The notes under the pieces are model-generated. The model was not told where the DNA came from, made no database searches, and saw nothing but the letters and a program-made list of their open reading frames with translations. A stretch of 64,000 nt of DNA from Chlorops oryzae (lineage: Eukaryota > Arthropoda > Insecta > Diptera > Chloropidae): NCBI GenBank assembly GCA_020466095.1, contig CM035808.1:72781188-72845187 (forward strand), in the 5' to 3' direction. Positions 32,248 to 42,243 of the stretch are shown here, piece by piece (position 1 is the first letter of the stretch; the number at the start of each line of letters is the position of its first letter). Position numbers and translations under genes: made by a program.

Positions 32248-32490
32248 CCGTTACATCGATAAATGCAACAGTAGAGTTCGCACGCATAAAGTCGCGAAAA
32301 GAGAACTTCAAGAAAAGGAATTAAAAGAAGAAGAATAACACTTCCTCTTCCGGATTTGATCATCGACTCAACAGCACGCGCTCTTCTGCAAGCAACGAAC
32401 CTTTTTGTTAAATATTTACTAATAAAGTTAGAATAGAATATTGAACGCTCGGCTTTCATTTATTGAGAAAAAGAGAAGACAGCATCCATA
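32248..32490 (+). repeat. Gypsy A 3' LTR, second piece
   Basis: Continues the LTR (CCGTTACATCG...CATCCATA) after gypsy B and ends right before the TTAC duplication at 32491. Confidence 0.9.
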
Positions 32491-32494
32491 TTAC

Positions 32495-32665
32495 GATTTT
32501 ATTTAAAATGAAATCAACTTGAATTGGATTTAAACGAAAGCTCTCTTTAAAATTAAAGCTTTGTAGTCCCGAAAAATTAATTCGGTCTCTATAATTTCTT
32601 GTAACAACCGCGTCTTCACTATCGTCGAACAAAAACTCACGTCTTAACATTTTGAAAAGCTTCAC
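32495..32665 (-). pseudogene. Harbinger-type transposase, N-terminal fragment
   Basis: About 55 residues from ATG 32665. The pattern VVTRNYRDRIN ... FNFKESFRLNPIQVDFIL resembles the N-terminus of PIF/Harbinger nucleases. It is cut off by the gypsy A insertion and does not continue on the other side, so no catalytic residues remain. Confidence 0.55.
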
Positions 32666-33034
32666 TAGTTATAAAAATATGAATTTGTTAAGCGATCGTT
32701 TACCTTGCAAATTTTTGACAAACTTATCAACATTTGCTCTGCAAAAACAAAAATTTACAGTTTTTGTGGAACGAAACGGCATAATTATTTGAGAAGACTT
32801 TGCAAATTGCACTTTTCAAAATTAATTTTGCACTTTGCATAAAGGAGCGTACGTGGAACAGAAATTGCAAAGAAAACATAAATACTGCAAAGTTTTTGCA
32901 AATTAAACTTTTCAATTTGAACTTATCACTTATCAAATTTTAAAGTTCTGAGGAACAAAAAGATTTGAAAATTAGCGAAAAATTTGATAAGTGCAAAGTG
33001 AAAAGTTGATAAGATGTTTTGTGGAATAGGGCCC

Positions 33035-33175
33035 TGGTTAGCTGGAACGGTTACTGTTGAAGTTCAGAATTGAGCAAACACGAGCGAGGAGCCTCAATCT
33101 GAACGAATCCTTACTTAAACGAGTTTTAAGCAAGTACGAGACGAGGTGCAGATAACAGATAACGGAGCATCTGTG
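33035..33175 (-). other. LINE 2 3' UTR segment
   Basis: Continues from the ORF2 stop at 33176 towards the Harbinger-like insertion. The rest of the 3' UTR is 19520-19754. No ORF. Confidence 0.6.
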
Positions 33176-35063
33176 TTATAAGTCCAGACTCATAGATGCG
33201 GACGGAAGGTCCTTTCTTTTTAAGCGTGAACGACTCGTTGTGTTATTAAGACTTCTTGCTAGCTGGTTCGAGTGACGTCTTAATTTATGAATATACGACG
33301 CTTTTAAACGTATTATTTCGTCCTTAACGAGCGGAATTTGTAGATCACGGTAAATACTTTCATTTCGAATGTACCATGGAGCACCTGTAATTATTCGGAG
33401 AATTTTCGATTGAGCTCTTTGAATTATTTCAATAGAGGAAGCACAGGCATTTCCCCACAGCTGAATGCCATATGTCCAAAGTGGCTTTAATAAACTATTA
33501 TATAAAAGAACTTTATACTCCATATTTAGAGGAGAGCGATGGTTAATTAACCAGTGAATTTTTGATGCTTTTAGCTTTAGGTTGGTTCTTTTTGCTTTGA
33601 TGTGCTTTCGCCAAGTTAATCGTTTGTCTAGATGAACTCGTAACTATACGACATTATCTGCTTGAGGAATGGAAACTCCTTTAAGGAGTATAGTTGGACT
33701 TATTCTTTTTCTAAGTGTGAATGTAATGTGCTTACATTTTCGTTCGTTTACATTTATACGCCAGGTTGGAAGCCAAGTTTCAATTAATTGCATATGCCCC
33801 TGAAGAGTTCTTGACGCTTCCATAGGATCGCGGTGGCAGCTCAATATTGCTGTGTCATCAGCAAAAGTTGACATAACAATGTTGTCACTAGTAGGTATGT
33901 CGGCTGTGTATAGAAGGTAAAGAGAGGGGCCCAGTACACTGCCTTGCGGGACTCCTGCTTTTATTTCAAATTTTTCCGTAATGGATTCATTAACTTTTAC
34001 CCTAAAGAATCTTGTTTGAAGGTATGATATGAGAATGCCATGTAAGTTTTGAAGAAGAAGAGATTTTATTTTAACTATAAGTCCCTCATGCCACACTTTA
34101 TCAAAGGCTTGAGCAATGTCAAGAAATATTGCAGAACAGTATTGTTGTTTTTTCAAAGGCATTCCGAATTTCTTGCGTGATCCGATTTACCTGTTCTATC
34201 GTTTCATGTTTTTTCCTAAAGCCAAATTGATGAGTCGGGATTAGGTTATGCTCGTGAACGTATGGCGTTATCTTTAAAAGAAGAGCTTTTTCGAAAAGTT
34301 TAGATAAGCAGGGGAGAAGGCTTATTGGTCGATAAGAGCTGGTTGATGTCAGGTCTACCTGGCTTCAATACCATCTTTATGAGCGATTCTTTCCATACCT
34401 CAGGGAAATGGGAAAAGGATATAATAGCATTAAAGAGTTTTGCTATATACGCGATAGCGATGATTGGTAACTCCTTGATCATTTTTGGGGTTATCAAGTC
34501 ACAACCTGGAGCTTTTTTCTCGATAAAGTTTCCTTTTATAATACATTCTATTTCACCGACATGAAAGGTAATAGGGATAGATTCGTTGTTTTCCTCATGT
34601 AGAGGAAGTCTAAGGCCAGATAAAGAAGAGTTTGGAAGGAAAACTGAGCACAAGTGTTGGGCAAACGCTATTGCTTTCTCCTCATCACTTCTTGCCCATG
34701 TTCCTCTTAAATCTCTTAAGGGAGATTTGTGGTCTGTGGGGGGGGGGGGGGGGGTTCACTTTTAAGGCTCTCCACAGTGACCCTTTCGATGAACTATTTG
34801 GCGAAAGGTTAGAAATAAAGTTAAAATTTCTCTTATCTCGATCGTTTTGAGGAGCGATTTGGATTTGCTTTGTAGCTCTATTTTGTCTGACTTTACTTTC
34901 AGGGGACCTATGTTGTTGCCATTCTCGCCTCAATCTACGCTTTTCTTGTAGAAGCCTTTCGTTTACACTGTTAGTATGATGGCAATTTCTATGGACATTG
35001 GTAAAGCTCGTTGGGGTTGAATGCTCCGCCGCTGAAATCAGTATTGAATTTAAGGTTACAACC
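33176..35063 (-). pseudogene. LINE 2 ORF2, middle and C-terminal part (RT)
   Basis: RT pieces in order on minus: linker with KRRLRREWQQHRS (near 34960), KKAPGCDLITPKM, FLDIAQAFDKVWH, GVPQGSVLGPSLY, catalytic FADDTA, and the C-terminal LWTYGIQLWGNA ending at 33176. The segments lie in different frames, with breaks near 34300, 34165 and 33640 and a G15 run at 34739-34754. The rest of ORF2 lies beyond hAT-2 (47175-47977). Confidence 0.85.
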
Positions 35064-35069
35064 CAGTGG

Positions 35070-35538
35070 CGTCGGTAAGGGGGGGGGGGGGGGGGGGGGG
35101 GGGAGGGTAAAGGGGATATATCCCCCGCCCCCCTTTGCCGCATAAAATGTGAAGGAATGAATGTGTTTTAATTTCGTTATATATGCACGAAGTAAAAACC
35201 ACGATTGTTGCGTGTGAGTTTTTTAGAATCATATTTGTTTGCGTCCCCATGTGCCCATGTGTACCCTGCATAAGGGTGCCCTTTTAGATCTATGCTTGCG
35301 AATAATCGATGACGAATTCGAGCATTACATTTAAGCGAACACAGCGCTGCCATGAGTTGTTTTTAAATGGGAAAATATGAAAAACGAAAAAGCTAAAATA
35401 GCCAAAAAAAAAAACCTATTACCAAAATACCAACCTCTTACTTATCAAATATTTTTACATTTATGTATTTTAAAATCATAAAAAAGTTTTTCTTACTAAA
35501 TTACCCCTTTATAAAAATAATAATAATAATATTAATAA
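35070..35538. other. hAT-2 5' region
   Basis: A poly-G tract (35079-35102) follows the terminal repeat, then AT-rich noncoding sequence ending in an ATA-rich tract where the Helitron is inserted. No gene. Confidence 0.6.
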
Positions 35539-35929
35539 CTAGCTGGCACCAAGGCTCGCTCCGCGAGCCTTCGCGCCAGCTTCGTATGACCCGCGCTCGT
35601 TTCCTCTCCCGCTACAGGTTGATATTGGGCAAAAGTAGTAAAAGTGGTAAAGTAGTATGTTTTTAAATACTCTAGGTTTTTATTCATTCTTTGTGTGAAA
35701 TTTAAACATTATGCTATAAATTTTTACTTAAACTACTGTCGACCAATAATTCCTCCTCTCCCACGGAAACGTGGCATTGTTTTATGTACTTAACTGTGAA
35801 TATAATAGACTTAATATTCACTGAAATGCGCTTACTCCCGATTTAAATAAAAATAAATTTTTTTTTATGATTTGAAAGTTTGTTACAATAAAATTTTAAA
35901 TAGCTTGGTGAATTCGTATTTTTTGCCCA

Positions 35930-36056
35930 AGCCTACTTTGCTGCTTTTTCATTTTAAATAACCTAGATACCGACTGCAGCGGTAAAATTATTCCCCTATC
36001 TAATTTGGGGAATAGCTGTTATCCATCTATCCATCTAACTATCCATCTATCCACCG
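35930..36056. repeat. Direct repeat flanking the helicase, copy 1
   Basis: The segment with AACCTAGATACCGACTGCAG, then GGTAAAATTATTCCCC and CTATCCATC, recurs at about 36797-36925 in the same orientation with small changes. The two copies bracket the helicase fragment. Confidence 0.8.
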
Positions 36057-36079
36057 CACAAAAAGTAAACAAACGGCTC

Positions 36080-36812
36080 CTTTGACAGCGTGCCATCGGA
36101 AGACGATCTTCAAATTTTCCGTTCAAAATTGTAGCTTGAAGAACATTGCCCATTTTTTTTGTTATGACTAATCGTGTACCGTTGCATAGCTTAGGTGCAT
36201 ATAAATACCGAAGCAAAATGATAGGTGAACCAGTGTTAATCGTAAGTTATGTGGTGGCATTCCTGGTAAATCCAGCGAATTCAAAAATTCAACAGGATAG
36301 TTTACTGCTTTTTCAGGATTGGTAACAGCGTCGATTGATTTGAACAATATCTCATTGCCGGGCAATGACTGTTGTATTTTAAAGTTAATAGCGTCAACAT
36401 CGATATTTTTTGCAGCTAAAGTAGCTCGTTCACGAAGCCACGCATGATTAAGATAATTAGCTTTTAAATCTGGAAATATGCTTTCAATCAAAGCATTTTT
36501 CGCATTTACCATGTTGCAGAAATTTCCTGGCAATTTGATGCATCGTGTGTCCCCATGGAATGGTATTGTTCCATTTCCAATGTTGAGCAATTGCTCGGAG
36601 AATGATAGTTTCAATGGATCGTTTTGCAGTTGAAGACGTATATTTGTGTTAAAACATAATGTACTGACATTTCGCCATAGATGTGATTGTTTTGTACACG
36701 CGTTGATTTCATCCGCATATGTAGCGCGGGGAATAACGGGAAATGTCTGTCTAAAATCACACGACAGCAGCAGTACAGCACCACCGAAAAGCCTGCTTTG
36801 CTGCCCTTTCAT
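36080..36812 (-). pseudogene. Helitron PIF1-type helicase, C-terminal part
   Basis: Matches the helicase half of RepHel: FGGAVLLLSCDFRQTFPVIPR, LCFNTNIRLQL, LPGNEILFKSIDAV, LDLPGMPPHNLRL and, in a shifted frame, LCNGTRLVITKKMGNVLQATI. Helicase motif I and the Rep domain are absent. The last part is out of frame, so the protein is dead. Confidence 0.85.
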
Positions 36813-36925
36813 TTTAAATTACCTAGATACCGGCTGCAGTGCAATCTCGGTAAAATTATTCCCCCATCTAATTTAGGGAATAGGTGTTATCTATCTATCC
36901 ATCTCTCTATTCATCTATCCATCTA
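36797..36925. repeat. Direct repeat flanking the helicase, copy 2
   Basis: Second copy of the 35930-36056 block (TACCTAGATACCGGCTGCAG...). It has a few extra bases (tgcaatctc) before GGTAAAATTATTCCCC. Confidence 0.8.
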
Positions 36926-37400
36926 TCTATCCTTCTATCATCAATCTTTCAACCTATCAATCTGTCAATCAATCAATATTTCAATACATCTATCCATCAA
37001 TCTATCAATCTGACATTCTATCAATCTGTCAATCTATCAATATTTCAATATATTTATCCATAAATCTATCAATCTGTCATTCTATCAATCTGTCAATCTG
37101 TCAATTTATCAATTTTTCAATCTATCAACCTATCAATCTTTCAATCTATCGATCTATCAATCTTTCAATCTATCAATCTGTCAATCAGTCAATCTATCAA
37201 TTTCTCAATCTATCAATCTTTCAATATATTTATCCATCAATCTATCATTCTGTCAATCTGTTAATTTATCAATCTTTCAATCTATCAACCTTCCAATCTG
37301 TCAATCTTTCAATCTATCAATCTTTTAATATATCAATCAATCAATCTATCAATCTGTCAATCAATCAATCTTTCAATCTTTCTATCTATCAATTCTTACA
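36880..37400. repeat. TCTATC/CAATC microsatellite tract
   Basis: About 0.5 kb of imperfect 4-8 bp units (tctatcca, then tcaatctatcaatctg). A shorter related tract is at 36015-36058. Replication slippage inside the Helitron is the likely origin. Confidence 0.9.
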
Positions 37401-37629
37401 ACTCACAAAAATGCTGATATCTCACGACACACGCACCAATGTCGCACGCGCACCAATGTCGCACACGCATTAATGTCGCATATAGCTTAAAACATTTAGG
37501 CAGACTTCACCTTTCAAACAAAAAAAACTGCATGCAAATCGGTTCAGCCAGTGCCGAGAAAGTTCAACACAAACACATTTCGTAACATTATTTTATATAT
37601 ATAGATAATAATAATAATAATAATAATAA

Positions 37630-39370
37630 ACGAGGAATATACCAAGGCGATTCCCTTAGCCCGCTAATGTTCTGTATCGCTCTGAATCCACTATCTCTTC
37701 TTCTAAAGAACAGCAATTTTGGATACCAGCTCAGAGCAACGGACACAAGTAAGATCTCCCACTGTTTCTACATGGATGACATAAAAATATATGCCAACAA
37801 ACAAAGCAATTTATTCCACCTATTGCAGATAGTTGAATCGTTCTCCACCGACATAAAAATGCAGTTTGGAATAGATAAGTGTAAAACGCAAAACATCACA
37901 AAAGGCAAATACGCACCAAACGCGGAACCATTCACCACTAATAATAATGAGATAATAGCACCACTACAGCAAAACGAACACTACAAATACCTGGGAATAA
38001 AACAACACATTACAATAGATAATATGGAACAAAAGAAAACAATAACCAAAGAATTTAAAAATAGAATCACACACATACTTAAGACAAGACTTAATAGCAG
38101 AAATTTAATAAAATCAATAAACACGTTCGCCATCCCTCTGCTAACGTATTCCTTTGGAATAATCCAATGGTCTACAACTGACCTGAGAGCTCTGGACACC
38201 CAAATAAGAACCCTACTCACTAGATACAGATATCACCACCCAAAAGCCGCGATAGAGCGAATTGACCTGCCAAGATGTGAGGGAGGACGCGGTATAATTA
38301 ACTTAGCAACTCTACATCGAAAACAGATAGCCAAACTAAGAAGCTACTTTTACCACAACGCAGAACATCCACGCTATACTCAAACATAGTCCAAGCAGAT
38401 GACAACCTCACACCATTAACCCTTAAAAACAATAGCCCGATCCAACAAACTACCATAAACGATCTGATAACAGCCTGGAAATCAAAGACCATACATGGAA
38501 GATATCCAAACGAAATAAACCAACCTCATGTTGACAAAACCAACACACACAAATGGCTCAAAACTGGCCAAATATATCCCGAATAAGAGGGATTCATAAT
38601 AGCCATTCAAGATGGAGTTGTCAACACAAGAAACTACATAAAATACATCCTGAAAACTCCGCAAACAGATGATCGATGCAGAATATGTGCTCAAGCACCT
38701 GAGACTGTCGCTCACATACTCAATGGATGCACAATAATGGCACCTACAAAGTATAAGGAAAGACACGACAGCATGGGAAAAATCCTATACATCGACGTAA
38801 TAAAACAATTGAAGATCCCGGAAAGTACAACACGTTACTTCCAATTCCACCCAAAACCAATAGTAACCACAACACAATACACAGTATACTGGGACAGATC
38901 AATTTTAACAAACTCAACCACCGACGCCATAGGCCCCAACAGACCGGATATGATAATAATAGACCAAATACACAGTACCGCCCAAATCATAGACTTTGCC
39001 GTACCTTTAGACAACAACATCAGAGAAACATATATAACTAAAATCTATAAATACCAACAACTAGCCCAATATCTAAAAAATACAAGAAAGCTGAAATCAG
39101 TACGAATACTACCGATAATAATCAGTTCAACAGGCACCATACCAACGACAACAACAAATGCAATAAAAGAGATGGGCCTACATGAGCGAACAATCGGCGA
39201 AATGCAGAAAGCGGTACTTATTAAAACGGCAAATATCGTAAGAGAGGTGATAGGATAAAAACGAAGAACCAGCAACGGGGTAGAACCTGGACTACTCCGC
39301 AACAGAGCGCAACTCCTTTAGCAATAAGCTCGGAATGCGTTAATACCAGTCAACAGACTGTGTGAAATTC
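37630..39370 (+). mobile_element. R4/Dong-like LINE, 5'-truncated, in a TAA repeat
   Basis: Flanked on both sides by (TAA)n (37606-37629 and 39371-39404), the known target of Dong-type R4-clade LINEs. The coding part has RT and a C-terminal restriction-like endonuclease. The upstream half of the RT is missing, consistent with 5' truncation during target-primed reverse transcription. Confidence 0.85.
37634..39258 (+). pseudogene. R4-like RT and restriction-like endonuclease
   Basis: RT: GIYQGDSLSPLMFCIALNPL and the catalytic YMDDIKIYA. After the thumb, the endonuclease part has a CCHC finger CRICAQAPETVAHILNGC (CX2CX8HX4C) near 38676 and a PD-(D/E)XK-like core (RPDMIIIDQ ... IIDFAVP). A frameshift near 38378 and a stop near 38584 inactivate it. 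Ends at 39256-39258. Confidence 0.85.

Positions 39371-39404
<34 letters not shown>
39371..39404. repeat. (TAA)n microsatellite, right of the Dong-like LINE
   Basis: Eleven or so TAA units. The matching tract on the left is 37606-37629. Together they mark the insertion site. Confidence 0.9.
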
Positions 39405-39928
39405 TGGAGCGTGAATCTGCCCAAAGGCTAGCACTGCGGCCCAGATGACCTATCGTGCCAAGATTCACTATTTTTATGAAAAGCTCCTCATAGCTCTCCT
39501 AACAAATTACCCCTTTGTATCTACGCTTCTCAAGAAACTATATATGAAACGTGCAATATAATGAACTAATTCAAAAATGATTAAGAACTAATTTATCCAC
39601 ATTGGCAATGGAAATCCTGCCGTAGGTTTATGTTAACCTGAGTGGAATACATTCATTTTCAATGCTTCAGTTCGTTTTCAATTAAACCTGCTGCCAGACG
39701 ATAAACAAACCTCAACATCAGTCTAGGTCTAGTTTTGGATGAATTTATTTATGTTTGGTTTCACTTCAGTGTAAATGCTGCTAAAATATCTAAAACCATT
39801 GCTATAAAAATAGCCAATTTCAGCTAAATACAACGAATGTGGCAACGTTAAATGAACATCGATAACTTTTGATCATCCCTAGTGCATTTACATAGTCAGA
39901 AACCTAAGTTAAAGTTCAATTTACGAAT
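39405..39928. other. hAT-2 region upstream of the transposase
   Basis: No gene. Probably holds the hAT-2 promoter; a short AT-rich stretch precedes the ATG at 39929. Confidence 0.4.
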
Positions 39929-41851
39929 ATGAGCAGGGACATACGTTCTTTCTTGACCACAAAAGAGTTATGTTTGAACCCAGTAGTTTCTACTTCTAAC
40001 AAAAATCCTTCTGAAGTTGTCCATCCAGATAATACGGGTGTAAAAAAGTATGATATCGGCAATTTCGTTGGAAACAAATTAGAAGATGCAGTTAAATTGG
40101 ATTTTCTGCAGAATATTTGGAAGCCCGAACCAAATTACAAATTCCCACTTTTGGAGAAATTTTCAGAGAGGAAAATACGCTTTCGACCGCAGTGGTTCAA
40201 AGATTACGCCTGGCTGGCATACTCGGAAACCAAATGTGGGGCGTTCTGTATTCCGTGCGTTTTATTTGCTTCAAGTGGAGGGAGAGGATCGCAACGACTT
40301 GGCCAACTCGTGAAAAAACAGTTCGATAACTGGAAGAAGGCCACAGAGGTAATAAAATAAAATTTGTCATTTTTATGTTTGTATCAAATGTAAAATGTAA
40401 AAATATCAATATGTAAGTATACCTGTATTTCTAAATTAAAGGTTTTGAACGAGCATCAGAAGAAGATCTACCATCAAAACGCTCTTGTAGATCAAGAAAT
40501 GTTTTTAGAGGCAATGAGGGATTCTTCAGTTCGGATTGAAAATAGAATCAACGAAGGACGTATAAAACAAATCATAAAAAACCGGCAATGTCTCGTTCCG
40601 ATTATTGAGGCAATAATAGTGCTTGGAAGACAAGAAATCTCACTAAGAGGTCACCGGGATAATGATCTAATACCAGTGAGAAACGATTTTGTTGGCCTTA
40701 ATGGTGGCAAATTTCGAGCACTTCTATCCTATAGAGCTCTAGCAGATTCCGACTTGCGCGATCATTTAAAAAGACCTTCCGAGCGCTTAAAATACACAAG
40801 CCCCTCAATTCAAAATGAAATAATTGCCGCAGCTTACGTTATTTTGACTAGAAAAGTCATTGCAAAAGTTATTGACGCACAATTCTTTTCAGTCTTAGTT
40901 GATGAAACTTCAGATGTGTCTTTGACGGAACAAGTTACAATTTGTTTGCGCTATATTCACTCAAATGACGATCAAAAAATTGTCATCAATGAGGATTTTT
41001 TTACGTTTTGCACTACGGCTTCCACAAAAGGTTAAAAATATGTATTATAAATAGGAACGACATAATATACTTAAAGTTTTTTGCAGGTATCCATTTAGCT
41101 GAAATAATAGTCACTAACCTTCGTGAGAGTGGTTTGAATTCTAAGTTTCTTGTTGGCCAAGGATATGATGGAGCACGGAATATGAGCGGTGTTTTTAACG
41201 GTATTCAGGCTATAGTTCAGTCAAGTTTCGCTCCTCATGCACTTTACGTTCATTGCGCAGCGCATTGCCTGAATTTATCGATATGCGCAGCAAGCAATTT
41301 ACCCGCTATTAAAAGTTGCATTCTCTTGATCGAGAAAATTTACCTTTTTTAACACGCCAAAAAGAAGCTTTTCTTTAAAAAGATTTGTAGAAGCAAGTTC
41401 TTCCAATAAGATGAAATCGTTGAAAAGATTAAATTTGACCAGATGGGTTGCTAAGTTCGAAGCCGTTAGCGATTTTCACGGTTTTTGAAAATGTTTATAA
41501 AGCCTTAGAAGATATGGAATGTGATGAGCCAAACGCCAAAATACTGGAAAACGCAATTGATTTTGAGTTCATTATTGCTCTGAAGGTACTGGTTTTAGTT
41601 TACGACCATTCACTGCCCCTAAGTCTGCAGTTTCAGAAAAAAAACCTGGACTTGGTTGAAGCAATGAGCTTGGCTGATGATATTCAACAATTACTTGAAA
41701 ATATTCGGTCTAAAGAAGAAGGCTTCAAGAAAATCTTTGAATCTGCAAAATCAATGGCAGAAAATCTAGATGTGAGTATAAAGCTAACACGAACTCAAGC
41801 AAATTCTGGATTTTCTACAGAAAAGTATTATCGCGTAAAATTATTTAATGA

Positions 41852-42166
41852 TATTGAAGTTTTTAATTTACTTTGCAACATGAATATATGCAACATGAAT
41901 ATAATGTATACTCTCAACTATTTTAGTTGTGAATTGAATTGTCTCTCTGCTTGAGCACACACACATTGAAGTTTACAAAATTACCGCTTGATGCAGCTGA
42001 GATCATATTTTGTTTATCATTTGTAAGTTAGCACAATAGCACAATAGATCACCTTTGGTCGCAGTGCACAATTGTCCCTCTCCTAATAAGTTAGTTCGAA
42101 TAAAGACTCTAAGGTGTAAAGTTAATAATCGGAATCTTTTATTAACTCGTTCTTTTCGGACCTACA
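41852..42166 (+). repeat. copia 5' LTR (315 bp)
   Basis: 63 bp longer than the 3' LTR. The extra block is bounded by AAGTTAG at both ends, so the 3' LTR probably lost it by recombination between these short repeats. Confidence 0.9.
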
Positions 42167-42168
42167 AA

Positions 42169-42185
42169 GGTTATGGGTACAGTGC
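42169..42185 (+). promoter_or_regulatory. copia primer-binding site (tRNA-iMet half-molecule type)
   Basis: GGTTATGGGTACAGTGC starts two bases after the 5' LTR. Drosophila copia uses GGTTATGGGCCCAGTCC, complementary to the internal part of initiator tRNA-Met; the match here is clear but imperfect. Confidence 0.75.
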
Positions 42186-42243
42186 CGTAGACACGTGCGC
42201 ATTGTATTTCAAAAAAGAAGTCAAACTGTTTGTCAGAATAGCT

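Larger units (their letters stand above)
20076..32490 (+). mobile_element. Gypsy A: Ty3/gypsy retrotransposon (CsRN1-like)
   Basis: The LTRs start TGTGGGGATTTGC and end CATCCATA, with a 4-bp duplication TTAC (20072-20075, 32491-32494). The 5' LTR is 20076-20407. The 3' LTR is 24426-24514 plus 32248-32490, split by gypsy B. A primer site TGGTGACCCCG follows the 5' LTR, and a purine tract agagggggagcta precedes the 3' LTR. gag and pol are present, but pol is broken. Confidence 0.92.
19755..33034 (-). mobile_element. Harbinger-like DNA transposon with gypsy nest
   Basis: The ends are inverted GGGCCCTATTCCACAAAAC, with similarity continuing through CTTATCAACTTTTCACTTTGC. Removing gypsy A leaves about 0.86 kb: 19755-20071 and 32495-33034. 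The right piece encodes the start of a PIF/Harbinger-type nuclease, so this is an internally deleted copy. No clear 3-bp TWA duplication is visible (flanks TCCT and TGGT), so the superfamily call rests on the protein fragment. Confidence 0.65.
35539..37605 (-). mobile_element. Helitron, internally reduced, 2.1 kb
   Basis: Read on minus: the 5' end is TCTATATATATAAAATAATG, preceded by A. The 3' end is CTAG followed by T, with a hairpin AAGGCTCGC-GGA-GCGAGCCTT just before it. This is the Helitron A|T insertion with no duplication. It encodes part of the helicase. Internal microsatellites fill 36880-37400. Confidence 0.88.

Noticed and set aside
19755..33034. Firm assignment to PIF/Harbinger by TWA target duplication
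   Set aside because: The flanks do not show a clear 3-bp TWA duplication, so only the protein fragment supports it.
34739..34754. G15 run as a regulatory G-quadruplex
   Set aside because: It lies in a dead LINE ORF2 and causes a frame problem; slippage or sequencing error is simpler.
36880..37013. Ser/Ile/His repeated ORF in the Helitron
   Set aside because: Translation of the TCTATC microsatellite.
36880..37400. Possible CRISPR-like regular repeats
   Set aside because: Units are 4-8 bp with no spacers; simple microsatellite in eukaryotic DNA.
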